Source: Treponema sp.
GTDB taxonomy: Bacteria > Spirochaetota > Spirochaetia > Treponematales > Treponemataceae
Length of the DNA: 63,738 nt
Assembly (NCBI GenBank): GCA_016293915.1
Contig: JAEDCY010000013.1
Span: 1-63,738 of the forward strand
Direction of reading: 5' to 3'
Under the pieces are notes generated by a model, which ran no database searches, was not told where the DNA came from, and worked only from the letters and a program-made list of their open reading frames with translations. The position numbers were made by a program, and so were the translations under genes. Positions 17,269-25,382 of the stretch are shown here, piece after piece (within the stretch, counting starts at the first letter, position 1; the number at the start of each line of letters is the position of its first letter).

Positions 17269-18762
17269 TTATTTAATCGACCAGTTTATAAGTTCACACC
17301 CTTCAGGCAGAATGATATACAAATCATGCACTCCGCTTGTAGCTGTGAGCTTTGCACTTACTTCTGATTTTTTGCCAAGCTTCACCCCTGCAATTTCTGT
17401 ACCGTTACCGCCAAAGTTATCGAGCTGAACTTTAATTTCTTTTCCATCCACAGGTACACATGTTGCAGAAAACTCACTTTCTTTTCCTGTAAACTCAACA
17501 CCCTTAATACAAACGTATGCTCCATCCTTTACAGAAACTAACGATTGTTTGTTAGTTACAGCCACATTACGTGAAGATGCAAAGGTTGCAGCAGGCACTT
17601 CTTCACCAAGCTTAAAGTTGCTTACCTGCTCAACCCCCTTCTTAGTCATCTTCTGTTTTGGAAGCGAACCGTCTGCATTTACTTCAAAATTATCAATGAA
17701 TACATTACGATAACCGCCCTTCTCGCAGCCAACAGTCTTTTCCAGAACCTGAGTATGATAAGCGATATACCACTTACCGCGGAAGCTGAAAATCCAGTGG
17801 TGGTTATTTCCCCAGGCACCAAAAACAGTACCAGGATTTTCCAATGTATATCCCTTGTATTCAAAAGGTCCAAGTGGATTTTTTGAAGTCATATAACCGA
17901 TTACTGCAATAGGCATTTTATCAGGATCCTTTGTGTCCTTTCTGTCCTGCCAGTTTGTACAGTAAGTGTAGTACCAGATATCCCCAATCTTATTAATTCC
18001 CGAATCCTCAAAAAGGAAAGGCGCATCTATCATCTGAGGCTCGCCGACAATGTGAATCATATCATCAGCTAAAGCAACGCAACGGGCATTTTTAGGATGC
18101 TCATATTTATCAGGATCGTGACCGCCGCCAAAGTAAAGATAGCCGTTCCCCTTTTCATCAACAAGAACTGCCGGATCAAAAAGCCAGTTAATCTTTTCGC
18201 AGGTTGGAGTCTTACGAGAAATCAAAGCTTCTCCAAGCGGATCAATAAATGGTCCAACAGGAGAATCTGCTGTAAGAACTCCGATTCCGTTTGCGGAGTC
18301 TGCAAAATAAAGGAAAAACTTATCCTTCCCCTCAATTTTTTTACAGGCAATTGCGGGAGCCCAGGAGTTAGCGGCCCACTTTGCTGCTCCTGCGGGATTA
18401 TTTTTTCCGGCAACTGCAATCTCACCGCAGTCTGTCCAGTTAACCATATCTTTAGTAGAAAAAACATTCAGCGTGTTAATTTTATTATAGCCGTTATCAA
18501 TTTTACCCTTTGTAAATTCCAGCTGCTGCATGTCATTTGTAGAATAAATATAGAGTGTATCCTTGTATTCAAGAACAGCCGGATCTGCCCCATATTTATG
18601 AGCCACAACCGGATTATTTTCTCCAGGCATTTTAAAAGCTTTTTCAGCCATCAACTTCTGCATTTCAGTAACAGGAGTTGCCGCAATCAATTCTTCTTTT
18701 AAACAAGACATAAATAATCCTCCAGTAAAAAACAGCAAACAAATTGTTCTTGCACATTTCAT
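17269..18762 (-). CDS. Lipoprotein GH43-type arabinofuranosidase/xylosidase
   Basis: This is probably a surface enzyme trimming arabinose or xylose side chains from hemicellulose. The 497-residue product has a lipoprotein signal (MKCARTICLLFFTGGLFMSC, Cys at 20). The five-bladed GH43 propeller follows: GADPAVLEYKDTLYIYSTND gives the catalytic-base Asp, NWLFDPAVLVDEKGNGYLYFGG the middle Asp, and APFLFEDSGINKIGDIWYY the acid Glu. The last ~130 residues form a beta-sandwich carbohydrate-binding module of CBM6 type. The ATG at 18762 is preferred over a TTG 24 bases upstream because it starts the lipoprotein signal. It is divergent from the cytoplasmic GH43 gene, with a shared 76-bp control region. 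Confidence 0.88.
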   Translation of the reverse strand: MKCARTICLLFFTGGLFMSCLKEELIAATPVTEMQKLMAEKAFKMPGENNPVVAHKYGADPAVLEYKDTLYIYSTNDMQQLEFTKGKIDNGYNKINTLNVFSTKDMVNWTDCGEIAVAGKNNPAGAAKWAANSWAPAIACKKIEGKDKFFLYFADSANGIGVLTADSPVGPFIDPLGEALISRKTPTCEKINWLFDPAVLVDEKGNGYLYFGGGHDPDKYEHPKNARCVALADDMIHIVGEPQMIDAPFLFEDSGINKIGDIWYYTYCTNWQDRKDTKDPDKMPIAVIGYMTSKNPLGPFEYKGYTLENPGTVFGAWGNNHHWIFSFRGKWYIAYHTQVLEKTVGCEKGGYRNVFIDNFEVNADGSLPKQKMTKKGVEQVSNFKLGEEVPAATFASSRNVAVTNKQSLVSVKDGAYVCIKGVEFTGKESEFSATCVPVDGKEIKVQLDNFGGNGTEIAGVKLGKKSEVSAKLTATSGVHDLYIILPEGCELINWSIK

Positions 18763-18793
18763 AATTTCAATATACAGTTTTAACAAATAAAAG

Positions 18794-18812
18794 TAAAACG
18801 TTTAACTAAAAA
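18794..18812. promoter_or_regulatory. Candidate operator TAAAACGTTTA between divergent GH43 genes
   Basis: The near-palindrome TAAAACGTTTA with a central CG, followed by AACTAAAA, recurs as TAAAACGTTTTA ... TTAACTAAAA upstream of the sugar-binding-protein gene at 21331-21360. A central CG flanked by A/T is typical of LacI-family sites. Confidence 0.5.
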
Positions 18813-18838
18813 TATCAAAAATTTAGGGAAATATTACG

Positions 18839-20287
18839 ATGAAACAATGCTTTAATCCTTATATGCCATCCTGGGAACATGTTCCGGACGGAGAACCACA
18901 CGTATTCGGAGACCGCGTTTATGTTTACGGCTCCCACGACTTTTTCAACGGCTGGGTATTCTGCCAGGGAGACTATGTCTGCTACTCTGCCCCGGTAACT
19001 GATTTGACAGACTGGCGTTACGAAGGTGTAATCTACCCAAAAACAACAGAAGAAATGAATGCAGACGGCCACATGTGCCTTTACGCGCCTGATGTTACTC
19101 AGGGACCGGACGGCCGCTATTATCTTTACTACGTTTACGACAAGGTTGGCTTTGTTTCTGTTGCTGTCTGCGATACACCGGCAGGAAAATACAAGTTTTA
19201 CGGCCACGTTCACTACAAGGACGGAACAAGACTGGGGGACCGCAAGGGTGATATGCCTCAGTTTGACCCTGGAGTTCTTACCGAAGGAAACAGAACTTAC
19301 CTATACACCGGATTTTGTGGAAATCATATGAAAGACAGAATCGGTGCAATGGCAACTGTTCTTGGACCTGATATGCTCACAATTGAAGAAGAACCTGTAA
19401 TAATTGCTCCGGGCGACTGTTACACAGACGTTTCAGCACCAGTTGAAACAGACTGCCCTTACCCACAGGATTCAATTGAAAACTGGAAGGGTTATAAAAA
19501 TCATGCTTTCTTTGAAGCCCCTTCTATCCGTAAGATTGGAGACACTTACTATTTTGTTTTCTCTTCCCAGGTTATGCACGAGCTCTGTTATGCAACAAGT
19601 AAGAATCCAACCTCGGGCTTTACCTACCGTGGAGTTATCGTAAGTAACGTAGATCTTGGAATTGATTCCTACAAACCAGCTGATATGCCGACCTGCTTTG
19701 GAGCAAACAATCACGGCGGCTTTGAACTGATAAACGGTCAGTACTACATTTTCTATCACCGCCACACAAACGGAAACTGGTTTAACCGTCAGGGCTGTGC
19801 AGAAAAAATGCAGGTGCTGCCAGATGGCACAATTCCACAAGTTCAGATTACTTCCTGCGGACTTAATGGTGGTCCACTCGAAGGCAAAGGCTTCTACCCT
19901 GCTTACATTGTCTGCAATATTTTTAATCCGGATGAAAAGAACTTTATTGTTGATATAAAGCACCCCCGCATTACCCAGGACGGTAAAGACGGCGACCAGG
20001 AAGAAGGCTATGTAGCAAATATGCAGAACGGCTATACACTGGGTTTTAAGGTTTTTGATTTTAAGGGAGTTCGCAAGATTTCTGTAACAACCCGCGGCTA
20101 TGTTTACGGTAAATACGAAATCCGTACAAAATGGGATGGACCTGTGCTAGCAGAAATCACTCCTATCGGAAGCAATATCTGGGAAAGCTTCAGCACAAAC
20201 ATCAATATTCCGGATGGAGTTGGAGAGCTCTACTTTAAGTTTGTCGGTGGCGGCACTCATCAATTTAAAGGTTTCACACTAGAATAA
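18839..20287 (+). CDS. Cytoplasmic GH43 glycoside hydrolase with C-terminal carbohydrate-binding module
   Basis: The 482-residue enzyme has no signal peptide, so it would act on imported arabino- or xylo-oligosaccharides. The N-terminus (FNPYMPSWEHVPDGEPHVFGDRVYVYGSHD) and the propeller repeats (APDVTQGPDGRYYLYYVYD, FDPGVLTEGNRTYLYTGF, FEAPSIRKIGDTYYFVFSS) are those of family 43; the Glu in FEAPSIRKI is the likely proton donor. After ~residue 350 a CBM6-like beta-sandwich domain follows (GYVANMQNGYTLGFKVFDFKGVRKISV...). The ATG follows GGGA at a reasonable distance. Together with the secreted GH43, it forms an outside/inside pair. Confidence 0.88.
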   Translation: MKQCFNPYMPSWEHVPDGEPHVFGDRVYVYGSHDFFNGWVFCQGDYVCYSAPVTDLTDWRYEGVIYPKTTEEMNADGHMCLYAPDVTQGPDGRYYLYYVYDKVGFVSVAVCDTPAGKYKFYGHVHYKDGTRLGDRKGDMPQFDPGVLTEGNRTYLYTGFCGNHMKDRIGAMATVLGPDMLTIEEEPVIIAPGDCYTDVSAPVETDCPYPQDSIENWKGYKNHAFFEAPSIRKIGDTYYFVFSSQVMHELCYATSKNPTSGFTYRGVIVSNVDLGIDSYKPADMPTCFGANNHGGFELINGQYYIFYHRHTNGNWFNRQGCAEKMQVLPDGTIPQVQITSCGLNGGPLEGKGFYPAYIVCNIFNPDEKNFIVDIKHPRITQDGKDGDQEEGYVANMQNGYTLGFKVFDFKGVRKISVTTRGYVYGKYEIRTKWDGPVLAEITPIGSNIWESFSTNINIPDGVGELYFKFVGGGTHQFKGFTLE

Positions 20288-20291
20288 GATT

Positions 20292-20374
20292 ATCACACGG
20301 ATTCGGAATTACTACGTAATTCCATATATATATTATAAAAATGATTTTGCGTAGCAAAATCGAATCCGTGTGAC
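20292..20374 (+). repeat. Family 1 cloverleaf-like repeat, copy B
   Basis: The outer stem TCACACGGATTC/GAATCCGTGTGA holds arm 1 GGAATTAC/GTAATTCC and arm 2 GATTTTGC/GCAAAATC, with an A/T linker. It lies between convergent genes, 5 bases after the GH43 stop. Confidence 0.85.
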
Positions 20375-20382
20375 ATTCTTTT

Positions 20383-21219
20383 TTAGCGTTCCGTCAGTCT
20401 TTTACTCTTTTTCTGATACTGCTTTGGCGTACATTCCATATATTCTTTGAATTTTCTCGAAAAATACTGAATATTATTGAATCCATTCGCCGTAGCAATT
20501 TCAGTAATATTATTATTTGTATAAATCAGATCAAGACAGGACTTTTCTATTCTGAATTTATTTATATATTCAGAAACATTCATTCCCGTACTTTCTTTAA
20601 AAAGCCGGATAAAATGACTTTTACTGTAGTTTGTCAGTTGAAGAATTGACGTAAGACTCAGGTTTTCGCTGTAATTTTCACGAATATACTGCAAAGCATT
20701 ATCAATCGCAGAAAGACTTCTTTTTTCAATCCCCGAAAGCTGGGAGAAATACTCGTATTGTCCTGATTCAACAGAATATGAAATAATATCCAGCAAAAGC
20801 GAGCGCAAAATCAGTTCTCTGCCATCAGTATTTTTTTCCATACCAGATATTTTATTAAAGCGATATAAAAGCTTTTCAGGCAGATTATGCAGAAAACGAC
20901 AAAGCCTGATTCCTTCAAAAAAAGTTCTGCACGGGTCATAGGGATTACCAAGTGCCGAAATATCAAATAAAAGTCTGTAACAACGGAAGGTTCCGGCAGA
21001 ATAATCCACCGTAAAAAAGTGTTCTTCAAAAGGATTTATAACGACAATATCACCTGCACAAACTTTTTCTTCGGAATTTGTAAGAGAAAGTGTTCCCTGA
21101 CCTTTTTCTACATACAGAATTTCATATTCTATAAGCCTTAAAGCTTCCTCGGAATACCCATCCTGAACAAAAAACTGCAAGGCAACCGGTTGCCGAGCTC
21201 TTCCATTATCATTTTTCAT
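20383..21219 (-). CDS. AraC-family transcriptional regulator
   Basis: The 278-residue protein has an N-terminal cupin-like sensor (IEYEILYVEKGQGTLSLTNSEEKVCAGDIVVINPFEEHFF, ~25-70) and two C-terminal helix-turn-helix motifs (~180-275; LSLTSILQLTNYSKSHFIRLFKESTGMNVSEYINKFRIE and ITEIATANGFNNIQYFSRKFKEYMECTPKQYQ). Such proteins usually activate sugar-uptake genes when the sensor binds a sugar. It is divergent from the sugar ABC importer operon and lies among the GH43 genes, so it most likely controls this fibre-utilisation locus. The exact inducer cannot be read. Confidence 0.92.
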   Translation of the reverse strand: MKNDNGRARQPVALQFFVQDGYSEEALRLIEYEILYVEKGQGTLSLTNSEEKVCAGDIVVINPFEEHFFTVDYSAGTFRCYRLLFDISALGNPYDPCRTFFEGIRLCRFLHNLPEKLLYRFNKISGMEKNTDGRELILRSLLLDIISYSVESGQYEYFSQLSGIEKRSLSAIDNALQYIRENYSENLSLTSILQLTNYSKSHFIRLFKESTGMNVSEYINKFRIEKSCLDLIYTNNNITEIATANGFNNIQYFSRKFKEYMECTPKQYQKKSKRLTER

Positions 21220-21330
21220 AAGAGTATTCTACTATGAAAAATGATGGAATTCAACGTAAAATAGGACTATTTTATAAATATTATGATACTTTTAGTGTTT
21301 TTTTAGCAAAATAACAGATTTATCATATTT

Positions 21331-21360
21331 TAAAACGTTTTACCGTGTTTTTAACTAAAA
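21331..21360 (+). promoter_or_regulatory. Candidate operator TAAAACGTTTTA upstream of the sugar-binding-protein gene
   Basis: The perfect 12-bp palindrome TAAAACGTTTTA (21331-21342), followed by TTAACTAAAA (21351-21360), lies 40 bases before the start codon. It shares both motifs with the 18794 site. Either the LacI protein at 34942 or another LacI regulator could bind. Confidence 0.5.
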
Positions 21361-21381
21361 GTTTATAAATGGAGGACTTTT

Positions 21382-23094
21382 ATGAAAAAAATGATGTTAG
21401 CAGCTGCAGCAGCAGTACTGGCATTGAGCCTGGTGGGATGTAAAGGTGGAGCTAAAAAAAGCGACAAACTTAACATCTCAGTTTTCACTATCCAGCAGCG
21501 TGAACAGCCACCTGCTGAAAACAAAACTTACAAATGGATTGAAGAGAATTTTGGTGTAACATTCTCTTGGGATATCCTTGTAGGTGATAAAGACCAGAAG
21601 ATTGGTGTACTTATCGCTTCTGGTGACCTTCCTGACCTCGTAGAAGTAGACTCAGAGAAGTTCCAGGGTGCAGGTTGTCTCCGCGACCTTAAGCCACTCG
21701 TAGAAAAATATGGTCCAAATCTTATGAAGCACTACTCTACAGCTTGGAAAAAGATGATTGACCAGGATTCTGAAAAGGATGCTAAGGGAAACATCGTAAA
21801 AGAGCACATCTACTCTCTTCCTAACTATGGTGTAATCGATGGTATCCCATCTGATACATATTACAACGGAAACGGCTGGTGGATTCAGAAGGCAGTTCTT
21901 AAGGAATTCGGATATCCAAAGATTAAGACTGTTGATCAGTACTTCGACCTTCTTGAAAAATATTACAAGAAATATCCAACAATTGATGGAGCACCAACAA
22001 TTCCATTCAATATCATTACTGCTGACTGGGAAGCATTCAACCTCTGGAACCCACCACAGTTCCTTTCAGGAAACCCTAACGATGGTAACGGACACGTTAT
22101 CAAAGAAAACGGCAAGTATGTTTACTATGATATCTTCACAGACAAATTTGCTAAGCAGTGGTTCCAGCTTGCTAACGGATACTTCCAGCGTGGTTTGATC
22201 GATCCAGCTTCATTCACAGATAACCGTGACCAGTACTATGCAAAGATTTCACAGGGTCGTGTACTTGGTATGTTCATTCAGGGATGGCAGTTCATGGGTG
22301 ATAACGCTGAAAACGCACTCTGGTCAGCAGGAAAAGACGAGAGAACATATGCTCCACTCGCCATCACATTTGATGAATCAATTAAGCCTCACTACCGTGA
22401 CCGTTCACTTCCAAACCTTCAGAGAGGTTTTGGTATCACTGTAAAGTGTCCAGAAGACAAGGCTATCAAGATTATCCAGTTCATGGACAAGATGCTTGAA
22501 GAAGAAAACCAGAAGGTTCTCTACTGGGGATTTGAGGGTGAAGACTACCTCATCGATACAGATGGTTCTAAAACTGGAACAAAGGGTGCTGCATACCGTA
22601 CACAGGCTATGCGCGACCAGCAGAAAGATCCACAGTACAACCAGAACCACTACGCTCTCCTCTGGAGAGAAGAAGCTCCAAAACTTGAAGGAACTATGCC
22701 ATCTGGATACACACGTACAATGGATGACCTTCCATGGGAATACGCTTTGAGCCAGAAGCAGGTTGACCTTGACCTCTGGGCTGCTTACGGTGTTGGTTCT
22801 TATGCAGAATTCGTAGATCCTAACCCACCACAGAACACAGGTTGGTACCCAATGTGGCAGTGTAACCCATCTGCTGAAAAGGGTGGATTCGAAGAAGAAG
22901 CAGCAGTTGCTATGACTGGCTTCGAAACAATCCAGCGCAAGTACCTCCCACAGATGATTATGGGAAAACCTGCTGACTTCGAAAAGACATGGAACGAATA
23001 TGTTAAGTTGATGGAACCTCTCACAAAGGTTTACAACAAGTTCATGCAGCAGCAGCTTGATCACCGTGTAGAAGCATTCGGTGGCGAACAGTAA
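21382..23094 (+). CDS. Sugar ABC importer substrate-binding lipoprotein (CUT1, LplA/YtcQ-like)
   Basis: The lipoprotein captures an oligosaccharide outside the inner membrane for the two permeases downstream. The 570-residue product has a lipoprotein signal (MKKMMLAAAAAVLALSLVGC, Cys at 20) and a long family 1 binding-protein body, as in LplA/YtcQ proteins of CUT1 importers without their own ATPase. Stretches such as FGVTFSWDILVGDKDQKIGVLIASGDLPDLVEVD and RGFGITVKCPEDKAIKIIQFMDKM are typical. The ATG follows GGAGG. Codon use is strongly biased, so expression is probably high. Two hairpins after the stop would reduce transcription into the permease genes. No ATPase is encoded here, so a shared MsmX-like ATPase elsewhere is expected. 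Confidence 0.9.
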   Translation: MKKMMLAAAAAVLALSLVGCKGGAKKSDKLNISVFTIQQREQPPAENKTYKWIEENFGVTFSWDILVGDKDQKIGVLIASGDLPDLVEVDSEKFQGAGCLRDLKPLVEKYGPNLMKHYSTAWKKMIDQDSEKDAKGNIVKEHIYSLPNYGVIDGIPSDTYYNGNGWWIQKAVLKEFGYPKIKTVDQYFDLLEKYYKKYPTIDGAPTIPFNIITADWEAFNLWNPPQFLSGNPNDGNGHVIKENGKYVYYDIFTDKFAKQWFQLANGYFQRGLIDPASFTDNRDQYYAKISQGRVLGMFIQGWQFMGDNAENALWSAGKDERTYAPLAITFDESIKPHYRDRSLPNLQRGFGITVKCPEDKAIKIIQFMDKMLEEENQKVLYWGFEGEDYLIDTDGSKTGTKGAAYRTQAMRDQQKDPQYNQNHYALLWREEAPKLEGTMPSGYTRTMDDLPWEYALSQKQVDLDLWAAYGVGSYAEFVDPNPPQNTGWYPMWQCNPSAEKGGFEEEAAVAMTGFETIQRKYLPQMIMGKPADFEKTWNEYVKLMEPLTKVYNKFMQQQLDHRVEAFGGEQ

Positions 23095-23138
23095 AAGGAC
23101 TAGCCAGGTTTTGACACGCTGTTAGAACCTGACCAGTG

Positions 23139-23167
23139 GACAAGAGAATGCAATGCGTTCTCTTGTC
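23139..23167 (+). terminator. Hairpin 1 after the binding-protein gene
   Basis: A perfect 10-bp stem GACAAGAGAA/TTCTCTTGTC is followed by TAAAAAAA and no T-run. It may stabilise the 3' end of the abundant binding-protein mRNA. Confidence 0.55.
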
Positions 23168-23175
23168 TAAAAAAA

Positions 23176-23208
23176 GTCCACGGGAGAGTTTTCTGTGGGC
23201 TTTTTTTA
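23176..23208 (+). terminator. Leaky terminator between binding-protein and permease genes
   Basis: GTCCAC/GTGGGC (one G-T pair) is followed by seven T. The GTCCAC arm can alternatively pair with GTGGAC at 23136-23141, which would prevent this terminator from forming. Confidence 0.6.
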
Positions 23209-23234
23209 TAACATTTTTTTCAAGGTGTTTTTTT

Positions 23235-24215
23235 ATGAAAACAAAAAAAGAAGCAGATTCTGTAAAGGATAAAGCCACTACAGAACTCATTAATTTAAAT
23301 AAAAAAAGTAAATTGAAGCTTTTAGGAAAGCAGAAAATGCTTATCCTTATGTCGCTTCCTTTTGTACTTTATATCATTTTGTTCCGTTATGTTCCACTCT
23401 GGGGCTGGACCATGGCTTTTCAGGATTATAAACCATATAAATCTTTTTCACAGCAAGATTGGGTCGGCTTTAAATGGTTTGTAGAACTTTTTAAGCAAAA
23501 AGAATTTTTACTTTCTCTTAGAAATACAATAGGCATGAGCCTTATTTCTACGGCTCTTGGATATATTACAGCAATTATACTTGCAGTATTCATGAACGAA
23601 GTTCGTTTTATTGGTGTAAAACGTTTTGTTCAGACAGTATCTTATCTTCCGCACTTTCTTTCCTGGGTAATCGTAACAGGTCTCGTAGCAAACGTACTTG
23701 TTGGTGATAAAACAGGTATTTTAAATAGTATTTTATTAGGGCTTCATTTAATTGATGAACCAATTCAGTGGCTTGCTAAACAAAGCTACTTCTGGCACAT
23801 CATAGGTTGGACTTATGTATGGAAGGAAGTTGGTTGGAACACAATTGTATATCTTGGTGCTATGACTGCTATTGACCCTTGTCTGTACGAAGCAGCACAG
23901 ATTGATGGTTGTGGCCGTCTCCGAAAAATCTGGCACATTACACTTCCAGGAATTAAAGCAACTATCATTATTATGATGATTATGTCTGCCGGACATATCC
24001 TTGATGCTAACTTCGAAATGCCATACTTGTTGCAGAACGGTATGATTCAGGATGTTGCAGAAACAATCGATATTTATGTATTGAAATACGGTTTCAAGCT
24101 GTCTCGTTACGGTCTTGCTACTGCGGCTGGTATCTTTAAGAATGCAGTAAACATTCTGCTTCTTATTTTAGCTAATACAATTGCCAAGAAGAGTGGTGAG
24201 GAGCGTTTGATATAA
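23235..24215 (+). CDS. Sugar ABC importer permease 1 (LplB-like)
   Basis: The 326-residue inner-membrane subunit has six hydrophobic helices and begins with a charged cytoplasmic tail. The EAA coupling motif is EAAQIDGCGRLRKIWHITLPGI (~residues 217-238), typical of CUT1 permeases. The opening PFVLYIILFRYVPLWGWTMAFQDYKPY is characteristic of the LplB branch. The ATG at 23235 was chosen because the sequence upstream is terminator DNA; no strong ribosome binding site is visible. The stop overlaps the next ATG by one base. Confidence 0.92.
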   Translation: MKTKKEADSVKDKATTELINLNKKSKLKLLGKQKMLILMSLPFVLYIILFRYVPLWGWTMAFQDYKPYKSFSQQDWVGFKWFVELFKQKEFLLSLRNTIGMSLISTALGYITAIILAVFMNEVRFIGVKRFVQTVSYLPHFLSWVIVTGLVANVLVGDKTGILNSILLGLHLIDEPIQWLAKQSYFWHIIGWTYVWKEVGWNTIVYLGAMTAIDPCLYEAAQIDGCGRLRKIWHITLPGIKATIIIMMIMSAGHILDANFEMPYLLQNGMIQDVAETIDIYVLKYGFKLSRYGLATAAGIFKNAVNILLLILANTIAKKSGEERLI

Positions 24216-25153
24216 TGGACAAAACAATTGACTATGCATCAGCAAAAAGGCGTACAACTATAAGTAACCTTATTTTTGATATAATTATTTATCTTGTTCT
24301 TATTTTTGTAGTAATTGTTACTGTATATCCTTTCTGGAATACTATTGCTATTTCCCTTAATGATGGTCTTGATTCTCTTACTGGTGGAATCAAACTCTGG
24401 CCACGAAAATTTACATGGACAAACTACAAGAATCTTTTTACTACGGATAGAATTTTCCATGCAGGAATTATTTCTATAACCCGTACAATTCTTCAGACAG
24501 TATTCAGCGTATTCTGTACAACAATGCTTGCCTATGCATTGAGCCGTAAGGAATTTGTAATGAGAAAACCTCTCACAACAATTCTCGTAATCTCTATGTA
24601 TGTAAACGCAGGTTTGATTCCAGGATACATGTTGATTAAGAATCTTCATCTTCTTGGTAAATACTCTGTTTACATCATTCCTTGTCTTGTTGATGTATTC
24701 AACTTCATTCTTGTAAGAACTTACATTAATGGTTTACCAGACAGCTTTGTAGAATCTGCACGTATTGACGGTGCAAATGAGTTCAAAATCTTTATTCAGA
24801 TTATCTGGCCTCTAATTATTCCTTCAATCGCTATGGTTTCTTTGTTCACTGCTGTAGGTGCATGGAACAGCTGGTTCGATACTTATCTTTATGCTTCAAA
24901 TAAGCCAAAGCTTCATTCATTGCAGTATGTATTGATGTCTATTCTTCAGGCCAGTCAGAATCAATCTGCTAACGCAGCAGATGCAAACTCTATGGCCGTT
25001 GCAGCTGCTTCTGGAGCTTCAAGCCAGGCTGTAACACCAATCAGTATTCGTTCTGCAATTACCGTAGTTGCAACATTACCTATTCTCATTGTATATCCAT
25101 TCGTACAGAAATACTTCGTAGTTGGTATGACAATTGGTGGTGTTAAAGAGTAA
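24215..25153 (+). CDS. Sugar ABC importer permease 2 (LplC-like)
   Basis: The partner permease has 312 residues with six helices. Its EAA loop is ESARIDGANEFKIFIQIIWPLIIPS (~residues 183-207), and the C-terminus ends KYFVVGMTIGGVKE, which is typical of LplC-type permeases. Residues ~250-270 are an Ala/Ser-rich stretch (NQSANAADANSMAVAAASGASS). The start overlaps the permease 1 stop. The last ~13 codons are copied twice more just downstream, in non-coding DNA, next to repeats. Confidence 0.92.
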   Translation: MDKTIDYASAKRRTTISNLIFDIIIYLVLIFVVIVTVYPFWNTIAISLNDGLDSLTGGIKLWPRKFTWTNYKNLFTTDRIFHAGIISITRTILQTVFSVFCTTMLAYALSRKEFVMRKPLTTILVISMYVNAGLIPGYMLIKNLHLLGKYSVYIIPCLVDVFNFILVRTYINGLPDSFVESARIDGANEFKIFIQIIWPLIIPSIAMVSLFTAVGAWNSWFDTYLYASNKPKLHSLQYVLMSILQASQNQSANAADANSMAVAAASGASSQAVTPISIRSAITVVATLPILIVYPFVQKYFVVGMTIGGVKE

Positions 25154-25328
25154 AATCACCGAATGGGGGCTCATTGCCGCCCCCATTGCCCCTTGCTAAT
25201 AGGAAATTGTGCTGTCGCACAATTGATTAGAGCAGGTATGACAATTGGTGGTGTAAAAGAATAAAATCACCGACAATTGGTGGTGTTAAAGAATAACCTA
25301 AAATCGAAGAACTATTCAGGTTCATCGT
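25154..25328. repeat. Duplicated permease 3' ends interleaved with repeats
   Basis: The final ~38 bases of the permease gene (including GGTATGACAATTGGTGG and the stop) recur at 25235-25273, and a shorter copy recurs at 25273-25297. Between copies 1 and 2 is a GC-rich insert with GGGGGC/GCCCCC and TTGTGC/GCACAA hairpins. After copy 3 comes a shortened family 2 repeat (CCTAAAATCGAAGAAC ... GGTTCATCG). Confidence 0.75.
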
Positions 25329-25371
25329 AAAAAGCGGTGGTTGAGCATGTCGAAACCACCGCTTTTTTTTT
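25329..25371 (+). terminator. Terminator of the sugar importer operon, formed by a family 4 repeat
   Basis: The stem AAAGCGGTGGTT/AAACCACCGCTTT is followed by eight T. The loop GAGCATGTCG and GGTGGTT/AACCACC arms are those of the family 4 repeat, so the repeat serves as terminator. Confidence 0.75.
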
Positions 25372-25382
25372 GGAGAAAAACT

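Noticed and set aside
24239..24649. 136-codon minus-strand ORF in the permease gene
   Set aside because: Antisense shadow with Asn/Tyr/Cys-rich composition and no ribosome binding site.
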